NCBI GenBank assembly: GCA_019722365.1
Contig: JADFUC010000398.1
Coordinates: forward strand, 423,340 to 487,339
DNA length: 64,000 bases
Source of the DNA: Lithospermum erythrorhizon
Taxonomy: Eukaryota; Streptophyta; Magnoliopsida; Boraginales; Boraginaceae
Direction of reading: 5' to 3'
The notes below the pieces were generated by a model. That model worked only from the letters and a program-made list of their open reading frames with translations, searched no databases and was not told where the DNA came from. The translations under genes were made by a program, and so were the position numbers. Of the stretch, positions 23,391 through 37,493 are shown one piece after another (the first letter of the stretch is position 1; every line of letters begins with the position of its first letter).

Positions 23391-26300
23391 TTAAGAAATT
23401 AGTGAGACAAGGGAGACAAACTCGAGGGTCACTCGTCCCTTAGATCTTGTATTGATGACGAAATGTTCTGGGTATTTCCTCAACAACATGAGCAATCCAT
23501 ACCAAGGTTTTGCCTTGGCTTCAGGAGACTCATAATCCTCGGAAGTAAGGTATCTTCTAACACGACCATGATGCCACGAGTTGCCATATTGCTCCATCAA
23601 CTGCATGAAAAATAGTTTAACTTCTATAAGAAAATAAATATAATTAAAATAAATCCGAAAAAAAAAATCTCTGTCCCCCCATTTGTTTTTTAGTCAATAA
23701 CTTCCAAGTTGATGAAAGTGAGACAGACTAGAATCCAAAATATTTCTTAATGTAGTTTTTAATTTGATCTTATTTACGTGTAATGCAATATGATATCAAC
23801 AAGATAAGTAAGCACATCGTAAAAATGCCAAAAACGGAAAAGTTTATAGACCCCCTGTGCCATTTAAACTGGACAATATGTACCCTCATATATTATCGAA
23901 ATGCAAAACTTACCCCCGTGAGTTATGACAAATGTTGTAAATTGTGCCCTTAGTGTCTGAAAATATTGTGTGTTAAAGCATATGAGGTTATTTGCAACAT
24001 TTCTATCGAAAAAAGAGGGCATCATACACATAAAGAAACAACATTAAAAAAGTCAACAAATAAGAAAAAAATATGTTCAAGTGCGGGCACAATAATCAAA
24101 AGTAGGCAGCGTCGTAAAGTGCAACCAAGAGCAAGATAAACGCATTTTCAGATACTGGAAAACCTTAGTTCTAAGTTCTAACACACTATCATACCACCAG
24201 GAGTGGAGAACTCACCAACAGTACTGAGTTCAGAACTTCAGATACATATGCTCAAAATAGACACATGATTCTAAATTCATCAAGTTCCAACCTTTAACCT
24301 TAAATTTTTACCCAAGAACATCTATTTGTTTTATAGAAAATTAAGCTGAATTTTGAACTATAACTAACCTCAGAGTGAAGTTTCTCCATTGGCATCCATT
24401 CTCCAGGACCGCAAAGATCAGACAATACATTTGCAACAGATGTCACAACGTCCTTCTCCTCAAGCTGCAGGAGTTGTTGATTGTCAGCATCTCTGTTTGA
24501 ACGTGATCCCTTTTTATCTGAAGCAAGTTAGGGGAAGGAGTAACATTCAGTAAATACATTGTCAAAAAGACAGAATTCGTACTCATCTAGTTGCCAAACT
24601 TGAACATCAATAACCATCTACAACTTTTTTCAAGAACAAATAAAGTAATAAATCTGCTGTTGCATAAATTTTTTAGTGAAACTCAAATAGCCATTCATAT
24701 TAAGTCGGTTATCAGTAAAAGTTAATATGGTCTTGCACATTGAACATGTCACATGCTGTTTAAAAGTAATGTGGATTGTACCAGACTACCAGACTTACAA
24801 AATGACGCTTGTGGTTTATGAGATGGGTAAGGAGATGTGATTACTATTTAAGGTGGTTGAAAAAATAATTTGATAGGTCCCCAAGGGGATGTTGGTGAGT
24901 TGTTTCTAATTCCATACAATGATATGAACATTATACAATTTCTCCTTAAGAATTCTTCAATCTGCCAAAAATTAAGGCTTGGCCAGAAGGAAAACTTATC
25001 AGTGTGCAACCTCAGGCCATGGAATCAACTTACAAAAACTTCTTATATAAGGAATCAAACAAAGCTGATATAATAGACTTAAGACTGGGTTATTGTTCCG
25101 TAGAGCCTACATAGCTGGCACTTCCATTAATTAGATAGACTTTTTTTCTTCATACAATTAGTTGGCCAGTTTTGTTTCCTCCCAGAGTAAAATGGTTCCA
25201 GACGTTCTCCCTGGTTATATTCCTACAATATGATGGGGATATTGGCTAAGCTTTTTACTAGCTTATATGTCAAAAAGTCTATGAAGGCCAAGCCTTTTTT
25301 GCAAGGGACTACAATAAGTTTCCCAAGAAGAGCTCAGCCAAACATCCTCTAAGTTTCAATCACACTACGGTGCTGAGTGAACTACTGGATTCGTATGGTA
25401 AGATGACCTACTATTCTTTTTATACAGCCACGTGTTACTTAATTATACAAGTACTGAAACATTTTCAACCTTCTTTTTTGTCTCTACATCAGATTAGATT
25501 GATAAGGACGTTAATCAATAAAAATTGTTATCTACACTCCACAACTCTCCTCAAATTAAGTAATCCAAATATAAAACCAATTTCACTTTCCTCGAAAACA
25601 TTTTTAACAATCCTCTCCTAAGAATTGGAATATATACTTGATGCAGCTCGTACATTAGCATATGTTTTTTAGGTTGTAATTTTGGTTGCTCTTCTTAGTT
25701 GAATATACTGCGCCACAGAAATAACCAGAGAACACATTGGAGAACGATTCATGTCAACTCTACTCCAAGTACTTAAAAATATATATATATATATTCCAAG
25801 AGAATAAAAGATAGCATCTTTGGAGAGAATACATATTTAGTAACCAAAAAATTGAAGATTAATTAAATTCTTCTACCTTAACTTGGATTTAGTTACAAGT
25901 ATTTTACCACTTTATGTAAATGCCATTCCCTGATACAATATTATATCCAAATGGGATCCCAATTCCAACAGCATAGATCATTTACTCAAACTGCCAATAT
26001 TAATCACACAGTAGGTAACGAACTTTACTAAACAAAGTCAATACTATGAATTACAAAGAAACTAGAAAAAACAATCCAACCCACCAGAGCTGGTTATCGA
26101 GTGTTATTAGCACTTAATTATCATAGTTACAAGTGTAGAAACCGTTCACTAAGCGACATCAGGTTTCACTAATTCAGTCTTACTATTGATATGCCCAATT
26201 GCACATCACTTAAACGGAAAGACGATACAAACATTACATATATTCCAAAGGCCATAGATAACGCCAAGGTTCAAAGTATCAAAAAGAAACGGCCGAATAG

Positions 26301-28250
26301 TTTCGTTTCTTCAACCTATAGAAAAGAAACGCTAGTGACATATCAAATGTTATATGTTTCATGGAAACAATGCTTTTCGGTGAGTTTCTTTCTTTTCCAC
26401 CAATTTTTCGGAGTCGTATTGGAGTAAAATTCTACAGACACTACAACTCTAAAATCTAAACAACTCCAACAAACATCAAATTATAGACTAGAATATTATG
26501 TTTTTTTTTCTCAAAATAATATATAATAAGAATAGCTCCTAGTCCAGCTTTTCATAACATGCAGTAAATTTGCTTTCTTTTACATTCTATATTTTTGAAT
26601 TTTAATTAGATAATTTTTTTGTTTATGATTGTTTCTAGTTGATGGGTGTACTTTTTAATTAAACTAGAATATTATTCGTCCTAGTTTATTTTGTTATTTA
26701 CATAATTAGTTCATTAAAATTTATGCATCTAGAAGATTATAATTTTTTATGACTATAAACATGTTACAAAAGTTGTTATTATATTTCAATTTTTAATTAA
26801 ACACATTCTATTTATATTAATATTAATAAATTCATGTAAATAAAAACTAGTAGTAATAAGTATTTGTTTCCACGTGTTTCCATAATTTTACAACGTTTCC
26901 ATAGCGTGTCTTACAGTTTCTCGAAACGTTTCCATATTTTACCTATCCGAAACTATGTCTCGAAACGAAATTTTGAACCTTGGTCATAACGCAGAGATCG
27001 CAGTCTACGTGGAAGTTCTATCTACTCAACATGCATTAAACATACAAAATAAAAGTTCAATCTATTCGCATGATTAACATATTCATACTTAATAACATGC
27101 AAAAGACAATGGGCAAATACCATAAAACACTCTTCCAAACTATCAACAAATCAAGGTATAAACAAAATCAAGTTTGCATCTTAGAACACATAACCGGTTA
27201 TCATAATCTGAACTTAGACAAATATCATTACCCACAATTCATAGCAAACTAATAAAGCCGGTCAATAAAGAACTATTCATACATATACCACAAACTTTCA
27301 ACACATACATTGCCTACAAAGTATCGAAATTGTCTTAGGGTCGGTTTACGTTTATCTATGAATTATACAAATACCATTACCCAACAACGCTACAGGCCAT
27401 CATCATTACCCACAATTCATAGCTAACCAATAAAGCCGGTCACTAAAGAACTATCCATACATCTACGGTATATTTATACCACAAACTTCCAACGCATACA
27501 TTGCTAACAAAGAATCGAAACTGTAGTAGGGTCAGTTTACATTTATCTATGAATTAGATAAATTCCATTATCCAACAATGCTACATGCCATCATCAATAA
27601 ACATAGCTAACAAATAAACTAGTAAATTTAAATAACTAACCACACATATACTGCAATCTTCCAACACATACACTACCAACAAAGTATCGAAACAGCATTC
27701 AACTTGACAAAATCACATACCTAAATGTCCCGAACCAGACCCCTTCCCACCGGAACCAAACCCATATCCACTCCCAACACCCCCCTCGACACCATCACCC
27801 CTCCTGGCCTTCTTCAACATCCCAACCCCCTCCCCTCCTCTTCATGCAATTCCTATCATAATACTCCCTCCCTCCCGCCTTCTCTCCTTCACCCGAATTC
27901 CCTATAAAATTACTCCCGCGCCTACCCAAATACCCCGAATTAACAACATTCTGCCTCAATCCACCAAGAATACTCCTCACAGGCAACAGAAAATAAAACT
28001 CCTTATCCCCAATCTGCAATAAATCCTGAGAATCCAATTTGACGGGCACGGTCCCGGGCAAATGATGCACGCCTTCGACGAAACAGCCGTTTTTCCCCAA
28101 GACTTCGAGGGCAAAACGACGACGTTGGAAGTCGTAGAAGATACGAGCGTGGTTACGGGAGATGTTCATGCCGCCGCCTAAGGAGGAGAGGTCAACGTCG
28201 ACCGTTGACTTCTTGGAGTTGCGGCCTAAGAGGATGGAGTAAGTCTGCAT
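23391..28250 (-). CDS. FHA2: FHA-domain protein, FHA2-like, three exons, with one internal frame change
   Basis: Exon 1 (27721-28250) encodes an FHA domain from its first residues: LGRNSKKS, then SLGGGMNISRNHARIFYDF and LEVLGKNGCFVEG, then KLDSQDLLQIGDKEFYFLLP. Exon 2 (24369-24517) holds LEEKDVVTSVANVLSDLCGPGEWMPMEKLHSE. Exon 3 (23391-23600) holds HHGRVRRYLTSEDYESPEAK and RKYPEHFVINTRSKGRVTLE, ending SLVSLIS. This order matches Arabidopsis FHA2-type proteins, nuclear phosphothreonine-binding factors. The splice sites fit (GTATGTG donor, CAG acceptors) and introns are 3.2 kb and 0.77 kb. Exon 1 needs a one-base frame change in a G-rich stretch near 27820-27840 to reach its donor in phase; as written the frame stops at 27795. 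The usual N-terminal GFxKLxxEDFE segment lies upstream but out of frame with MQTYS. The gene may therefore start at 28250, be a young pseudogene, or carry assembly errors. Confidence 0.82.
23845..24090. repeat. Transposon-terminus-like repeat in FHA intron 2
   Basis: The words GACCCCCTGTGCCATTTAAAC, TACCCTCATATATTATCGAAA and TACCCCCGTGAGTTATGAC have the tandem 'CCCC-GTG/TGA-ACTAT' layout seen at the ends of many plant Mutator-like elements. A comparable block is at 57660-57990. There is no coding content and the ends are not fixed. Confidence 0.35.
26264..26983. mobile_element. hAT-type non-autonomous element (about 720 bp) in FHA intron 1
   Basis: Terminal inverted repeats CCAAGGTTCAAA (26264-26275) and TTTGAACCTTGG (26972-26983) are exact over 12 bp. 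They are flanked by AGATAACG on the left and TCATAACG on the right, an 8-bp target duplication matching at six positions. Inside are repeated GAAACG/CGTTTC words near both ends. An 8-bp target and CAAGG-type terminus are diagnostic of hAT elements. It encodes no transposase. Confidence 0.8.
27190..27700. repeat. Tandem repeat of about 175-185 bp in FHA intron 1
   Basis: Successive units share AATAAAGCCGGTCA(A/C)TAAAGAACTAT, CAACACATACATTGC, AAAGTATCGAAA and GTTTA(C)(G/A)TTTATCTATGAATTA. Two nearly complete units (27251-27424 and 27425-27610) are flanked by partial ones on both sides. They lie just upstream of the exon 1 donor in plus-strand order. Confidence 0.75.
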
Positions 28251-28299
28251 GTGTAGTACTCTCGAAATCCTCTGCCTTGAGTTTCAAAAACCCGTTTGA

Positions 28300-28890
28300 C
28301 GTCGCTGTCGCCAGCGTTTCCGGGATGTAAACTTGTCCAATTGGGGGTTGGCTTTGGTGATGCTTTGATTTTTTTGGTGTTTTTTCTGGGGTTTGCTAGG
28401 ATTTAGGAACAAATGTTGAAGAAGAACAAGAAATAGAATGGGGGTTAGGGATTGGGATGTGTGATTAGCTTTTTAACGAGTTGAATCGAATCGAATTATT
28501 TCATGGTTATCAAGTTTGGTCGAATTTTATTGTTCGGGTTTTATAGCCATTTAAGCTTGTCGAACCTATATGAATAATTGTCGAATGCTCCTCTTGGAGA
28601 TTATGAAGTCGTTTCGAAGTGGCTGCAACTTTTGATGTTCCTATAGTTTGTCCAATTGAGGGTTTTTGGGGCTAGATTTGGTAATGGTTTGATTTTTTGG
28701 ATGTTTTGCGGGGGTTTGCTAGGATATAGGAAGAACTAGGAATATAATGGGGTTTAGGGATTCGGGATATGTGATTTAGCTTCGAACAAATTGAATCGTA
28801 TCCAAATATTTCCATAGTCATCCAAAAATTATATTGTTCGTGATTATGTCAAATCATGTCTCGTTGAATCTAAAGGAATAATTGTCGAAA
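28300..28890. repeat. Tandem duplication of the FHA gene promoter and 5' end (two adjacent copies)
   Basis: Copy 1 (about 28300-28605) and copy 2 (about 28606-28890) share in order TTGTCCAATTG, GGTTTGATTTTTTGG-like sequence, GGGGTTTGCTAGGAT, AATGGGG(G)TTAGGGATT, TGTGATT(T)AGCTT, TTGAATCG and GGAATAATTGTCGAA. Copy 1 is next to the gene and extends into the N-terminal codons. A third, diverged copy is at 31785-32070. Confidence 0.8.
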
Positions 28891-30087
28891 GTTAAGTCAA
28901 ATACGGCACCACTATACATAATCTAAAAATAGAAAATAAAGTGTGAATGATCAAGTATCTTTTGCATAAAATATCAATATTTTATTAGAAAACAAGCGAC
29001 TTACTTTTATGCTTGTAACAAAATGTTTAATTCGCTTTTGTAAGAGAAAACAAGCAAGTTTTTTATGTTTATAAGACAACAAGCGAGTTACATCTTACAA
29101 GCCAGTTGAACAAAAGGAATTCATCCTATGTTTATAAAGACAAATGTTTTATTCATTTAATGCTTCATATAAACAAAACAAAAACAAGCTACATAAGAAT
29201 GTTAAATAATACATAAGAATGAATTAATTATATTAAGAAATAATTAATTCCTTAAAATGAATTAAATAATTAATTACGTAAGAAAGAATTAAATAATTAC
29301 TTTCTTAAAAATGAATTAAATAATTAATTATATAAGAATGAATTAAATAATATAGCTACGTAGACGCCGCATTTTACTACATGAGTTAGACTCCTAAAGA
29401 CTTATATTGTGAGTCAGCATAACCAACTCAAGTAGACGTGTCCATATAGATACTTTATGTACTCAACTTCCCCAAGATGTGTCATGTTAAAGTGTATTTT
29501 TCATTAGCCTTATATTATATTTTTGGTGTACTAACATGTTATTTTTCTCTTTAATTTCATAATGAAATGTCAGTTGCTCTTATTGGCCGTACACTCATCG
29601 AGCATGCAAGAAGGCACATGCAGTGGCATCCGATACGCACATGCAAGCTCAATCGGAGACATTGGGTTTATCGACTACGACGTAAGTGGTCGCTCGTAAG
29701 ATCCGGCCGATGACGTACTGGTGAGGATACCCGTCAAGACTCAACACTCAACCGTACTCACTTTCATATCGCCTCTTTAACATGGTTGACATAGCCTATT
29801 CGAAGCTACAATGCCACTCCAAGACAAGAACAAAGCAACCAGACAAACTGTGATGATTAGTTTGATTGATTACTTTGAGTATTGCATATTTAAGAGATTA
29901 TGCATGATGTTTTTCTATGCTATTTAATTACGTTTTCAATGTTGACTTTCACGCTTTTTCTATGTTTTTCTATCCGAGTTACACTATGTTATTTAATTAA
30001 TGCACTTTACTCCTTTTTTTTATGAAACTATTTTCAAAGCATTTAATCTAATGATATAAATTCCTATATTTATAAAAAATAATGAGT

Positions 30088-30125
30088 AATTAATAATAAT
30101 AATAATAATAATAATGAGTAATTAA
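30088..30125. repeat. (AAT)n microsatellite
   Basis: A run of about eight AAT/ATA trinucleotide units is flanked by a repeated GAGTAATTAATAAT word, with a second, interrupted run to about 30160. Confidence 0.85.
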
Positions 30126-31091
30126 TAATAATTATAATAATAAAGAATAATAATAATACGATATTATTTCTCATGAAATTATTTTGTTGTTAATATTTAT
30201 TAAATTGTTGTTTATATTTCTCAAATTGTTGTCATTAGAAACTAAATTATTCGTTTCTTCTCCATCTTATCTCAATTTTTGGTCGGGATCAATCAACAAG
30301 TAAATACCATTTCATTTACTAATTTTATATTAAAGAAATGATTGTTATGAAACTAACTTATCCAAGAAATGATTGTTGTGTAACTAGCTAATTGATGTCA
30401 TGATTATTGTGTAACAAATAAATTGAATGCATGATTGTTGTGTAATGAATTCATTTCTTGTTTATTACAAAATGAACTTTTTTATTTATGTTTATTGTGA
30501 AGTAACAAATTTGTTAATTGAGAATGTAATAGATTTCTTAAGTACACCATTTCATTGACTAACTTTATACATTTAAATTAATGTTGAAATTAGGATTGAA
30601 GAAAAAGTATGTTAAATTATTGTTGAAATTAAAGCTATGATTGTTATAAAAGAGGCGAATTCAAGCCATGTTTGTTAGTAAACAAACGAATTCGATCTAT
30701 GTTTATAACGAAACAAGTGAATTGTTCAACGGTTGCCTTTAAAACAAGCTTAATTAATACAATGTTTGTTAAGAAAGAAGCGAGTTTATTCCAAAATCGA
30801 TTTTCTTGATAATTAATGTGTAATTCTTCAAAAATTATTGTTGTCATGATAGTAATATTGTTGTTAATATTTCTCAAATCATTTTGTTTTTAATATTTTT
30901 TCAATTGTTGTTAATATTTCTTAAATTGTAGGCAAAATATTCGTTTATTCTCCATCGTATCTCAATTTTTCTTCGTTTGGGATCAATCAACAAGTGTAAC
31001 AAGTAAGTATACGATTTCATGTTAATATTTCTCAATTATGTTAATTGGTGTTTCAATAATTTCGAAATTATTGTTCAATTTTATGTTACAG

Positions 31092-31451
31092 ATGGCCAAT
31101 CGTGGACAAGGAGTTGATCGGAATATTCGAGAGCGGGGTGTTAGTGGCTCGATCCGAAGGCAGAGAAGTCAAGGAACAGAAGAAATACCTGAGGGATCCT
31201 TTGACGAGTACGAGGAAGTGCATCTGTTCAACGACTCCAGTCGTGAGTCGACGCACGGAAGCGGGTCAAAACTTAGGCAACGACAATGTGTGAGTACAAA
31301 TTCGAAACCAGGAATAGTCCACTACCAGATTATACTGTTCGACCGGTTGAATACATGGCTAGAAGTTCGACTAGAAACAAACGAGACATCAAAACCACTA
31401 CAGTCAAATTGTGGAAGTAGTCCCAACAAAATTTCACAATGTAATAAGTAG
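31092..31451 (+). CDS. Possible exon of an unrecognised, probably transposon-linked protein, about 119 aa
   Basis: The frame begins MANRGQGVDRNIRERG directly after a TGTTACAG acceptor-like site and stays open to 31451. The first 80 residues are rich in Arg, Gly, Glu and Ser (SIRRQRSQGTEEIPEG, FDEYEEVHLF). Short Arg/Gly-rich starts of this kind are seen on genes carried by plant CACTA-type elements, and the flanks hold subterminal-like repeats, but I recognise no domain. A direct duplication of the preceding 100 bp (30230-30310 against 30910-31000) adds to the impression of mobile DNA. It may equally be a chance frame. Confidence 0.3.
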   Translation: MANRGQGVDRNIRERGVSGSIRRQRSQGTEEIPEGSFDEYEEVHLFNDSSRESTHGSGSKLRQRQCVSTNSKPGIVHYQIILFDRLNTWLEVRLETNETSKPLQSNCGSSPNKISQCNK

Positions 31452-31784
31452 TACTTTGATTCAATATCAATAAAGACCACATTTTCTAAATATTTTCTGT
31501 GTACTCGATCTTTTTTTTTTTTGCATGTTTGATGACAAACTAGCAATTTACTTTTTACGTTTATAAAGAAATATGTCGAAGCCTATTCCATGCTTCAGAA
31601 GTGAATGTCTTATGGTTGTTTCCATATCCAACCATTTATTCTTTTGTTTGTTTTCTTATAAACGACCTCGTTACTCTACAATCAATGCAGTATAATTCAC
31701 GGTTTTTAACAAACATAGCGCGTTTCATGGGAGATATTTCAAGTAATTTTCCCTCTTCTGCCTTATCGCTTTGGTGTTTGTACA

Positions 31785-32070
31785 ACAGCCGAGGTCAAAT
31801 ACTCAGTTTGAGCTTCGCAAAACCCGCTTCTGACATTGTTGTCATTGTAATTTCCATAAAATTTGTCCAATTAGGGTTTTTGTGGTTTGGTATATTTTTT
31901 TTTTGTGGGGTTTGCTAAGATTTTGGAAGAAATGTTGAAGAACAAGAAATAGAGGGTTAGGAATTAGGATGTATTTAGATTTGAACGTGTTGAATCATAT
32001 CGAATTATGTTAGTTTTCGAGTATTAGTGACCGAAAATGTACAATCTCCAAACTAGCTAATACTCAAAAT
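31785..32070 (-). pseudogene. Detached third copy of the FHA gene start and promoter
   Basis: Read on the minus strand, 31795-31857 encodes 20 codons beginning MEIT and containing TTMSEAGFAKLK, closely resembling the N-terminus expected of FHA2-like proteins; it then stops. Upstream (32070-31858) it follows the FHA promoter copies at 28.3-28.9 kb: TTGTCCAATTAGGG, GGGGTTTGCTAAGAT, GAAATGTTGAAGAACAAGAAATAGA and TTGAATCATATCGAATTATG. The resident gene has ACGTCA where this copy has ATGTCA. It therefore looks like a duplicated gene start severed from the body, or the original start displaced by insertion. Confidence 0.65.
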
Positions 32071-32482
32071 CTATATATTTTAAACATAAATAATTTTTGG
32101 TGTCCACTTAGGCACATTTCAACGGACACGGCTGCCCTTTTATGTGCGCCCACGCATCTAGCAAACAGCTAGCAATTGCTGTCAATCTTGAGAAATGTGC
32201 TCTCTGCTGTCATGTATTACTCCGGCTATGCTAAGGTCACAGATGCAAGGCCATGTGAAATTGCCCGAAGACATCTCTGATAATTCCTCACATTTGCTGA
32301 CATCACCAAGGCGTGACGCCATACGCTGAAAATAAGATAACAATTTTGATGCACTGGACCATAATTAAATAGGCAGTCCATCCCAAATAAATCTGTGTGT
32401 CAATTCTCCTCCTCAACAAAAACCCAAAGCTTGAGCTGTTGCGATAAAACAACAATAAAACCCCCTAAGAAAATCAAACACG
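32071..32482 (+). promoter_or_regulatory. NRPB10 promoter and 5' leader
   Basis: The interval upstream of the NRPB10 start is the only room for its promoter. The candidate core lies at 32360-32480: an AT-rich ATAATTAAATAGGC, then a CT- and CA-rich leader (CAATTCTCCTCCTCAAC). 32100-32340 is noticeably richer in G+C than the flanks; I did not recognise it. Because the FHA promoter copy at 31785-32070 points away on the other strand, the two promoters are now head-to-head. Confidence 0.4.
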
Positions 32483-35301
<2,819 letters not shown>

Positions 35302-37493
35302 TATGGATTACAAAGTGAAAACTGTTTGTAATTGATAACAATGTTATCTGTCTTGGTAGAACTATTTTGTGACTGGGTTTGGTATTTGAATGTAGCCACT
35401 TCTACCTTTTGAACTTGAGCTAGTGTAATCAAGTAACCACTACTATTAGATTCCATTATTCTGACACAAAGCTATCAATGTGAAACGTAATGCATTTTCA
35501 TTGTGGTACATGAGGAATCGGAACCAATATGTGATAGAAATCTTGATTGTAGTGGCCACACGACTCCAACTTGTTCCACATAGAAGTTTCTTTTTGTTGA
35601 TAATGTATTGATTTCAAATAGTAGCAAGTTCTAGTACTTGAGTTAGACTATTAAATAAATTGAAATCATTCCTAATAACATCTTGAAGGTTTAACAAACA
35701 TTCAAGTTTAGTCGGTCTTCATAAAAAACTATAAATCTATAAAGATGCTTCTTACAAAATTAATTTTCAATCTGGCCAATTGTTAATAGTGTTGGAATGT
35801 GTAGCTTAAACTTGTGAGAAAAATTTATTAGTAATAATGAGAATATGGTGACAGTTGTTGGCTTTAACTAAAATGATACCACTGCAAACAATTTCAAGTA
35901 GTGTTTTCAAAGTAGAATTAGTATTAGATTTTTTGTTGTTGGTAAATTGATTCTTGTGGTCAAGTTGAATTTCTCCATCACTGCTCAATTAAATCCTTTG
36001 ACAATAAAAAAGGAGAGACCATTTCAAAATTTCATCGTTTGTGATAATGTGTTATGATAACATATATCCGCTTAACCAATTTAATACTCTCTCCATTTAT
36101 TTAATTGTTATTCTTATTTATATATTTTGTTCATTTTTAAATTATCATTCTACAATTTCAATAAATTTATCCCTTTTAATATTTTTATTTTATCCTTGGC
36201 CAAAATCAAGTTTTTACTTAACTTCTCTTCTTGAATTGATGATCTCAATAAGTGAAATTATAATTTTCAATAAATGAAACTATAATTTTTAACAAAGAAG
36301 TGTCAATTATTACCTTCTCTCTTTAAATTGGACCTTTTCAGTTGATAGTGAAATCAAGTAGCGTATTCATAGATAAAAAATTTAAAACACGATTAATAAT
36401 AAACATGTAATAAGTAATTATAATTCCCTAATATTTGTGTTCAAGTCTAGAACAACAACAAAATAAAAACGAAAAAGCTTTCAACGATCATACAATTATA
36501 TCATAATGTGGGTATAGGAAAAGTTATTCAAAATGATAAACGTTATTTGGGAGATTTCAAGACACTAACCAATACTATTATACTTGATACAACCTATTAC
36601 GTAGTATTATTACACAAATTAGTTATATCAAAACGATAGTAATGATTTACGTTTTAGCACCCTAACAAAATAGAGTAATAAGTATTGGCTCCATATCAAT
36701 TTAACGTGAATGTTTTTAGTTTTTTCATTCCAAAATTATCGGTCATCCCTAATTCTTCATCTTTTGTTATATTAACTTAAGATCATGATACAAAAATTAA
36801 TTCATAACTTTTAAATTAATTTGTAATTGAAGTAATAAACTCGTTATAAGGTAACATAAAATACACATGTACCCATCTCCGCCCAAGTCGGCCGCCCCCG
36901 AGGTTAATCATTCAAATCTCGACACCGCAGTCACCAATCGATGTATGACTCAATTTTTAATAAATCAAGCTAAAGAATCGATTTTTAACAAGAAAATGCA
37001 ACAAAAATCAAAATGGGTAGCTCAAAAAGTAAATCTTGATCAATAAAACCCCAATTTAAGCAAAAAATATTGTAAATTACACAATTAACTCGTTAGTATA
37101 GCAACTAAAGCAACCTTATGGAGGCAAAAAAACATGCTAAAAATGCAATATTATATACCATATAAATTGATGCAATGCTATACAAAAATGGTAGAAATTG
37201 AATAAATTATTAAAAAAGCAAAACACCCAACAAATTAATGCTAAAGATTTTTGTTATACTTGTGTTTCAGTGGTATGCAATGTCGACTGGGATGTGGGAT
37301 TACCGATCTGGGAGGCAGGGCAGCATGGTGGGTTTGGGGTTGAAAGAGATTACACCTATAAATGGAGATGTAATAATTATTGACATGATGTTAAAGTCAG
37401 GCTTACTGCTTTTTGGGTTAACTTCTCCATTTTTGGTGGTTGTGGGGAATTCAATGGTCGTTGGGTGTGTCGCTAAAGGGTAGTAAAGGGTGT
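35302..37493. other. Spacer between NRPB10 and a solo LTR
   Basis: The first few hundred bases should be the NRPB10 3' UTR. A Stowaway-like left terminus (CTCTCTCCATTTATTTAATTG) is at about 36087 without a clear right partner. At 36860-36960 a short GC-richer stretch with TTCAAATCTCGAC resembles a SINE B-box but lacks a proper A-box upstream. 37198-37483 holds overlapping frames of 61 and 81 codons that I cannot identify. Confidence 0.4.

Larger units (their letters stand above)
28891..31784. mobile_element. Repeat-rich insertion between FHA promoter copies, type uncertain
   Basis: It holds at least seven degenerate copies of a word close to ATGTTTATAANRAAACAAGCGA (near 29006, 29050, 29130, 30670, 30695, 30758 and 31558) clustered at the two sides. 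That resembles the subterminal repeats of CACTA-like elements. A candidate CACTATACATAATC left end is at 28910, but no matching right end was found. Between the clusters lie an AATTAAATAATTA-rich stretch (29210-29350), an (AAT)n microsatellite (30088-30125) and the possible exon at 31092. Confidence 0.4.

Noticed and set aside
27190..27700. Regularly spaced repeats that might suggest a CRISPR-like array
   Set aside because: The repeats are contiguous, long and diverged, without unique spacers, and lie in a plant intron; they are ordinary tandem repeats.
36087..36330. A further Stowaway MITE
   Set aside because: Only the left CTCTCTCC-type terminus is clear; no right inverted terminus with a TA flank was found.
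36860..37040. tRNA- or SINE-like words (TTCAAATCTCGAC and GGGTAGCTCAAAAAG)
   Set aside because: The B-box-like word precedes the A-box-like word, no cloverleaf can be drawn, and spacing is wrong for a tRNA or tRNA-derived SINE in one orientation.
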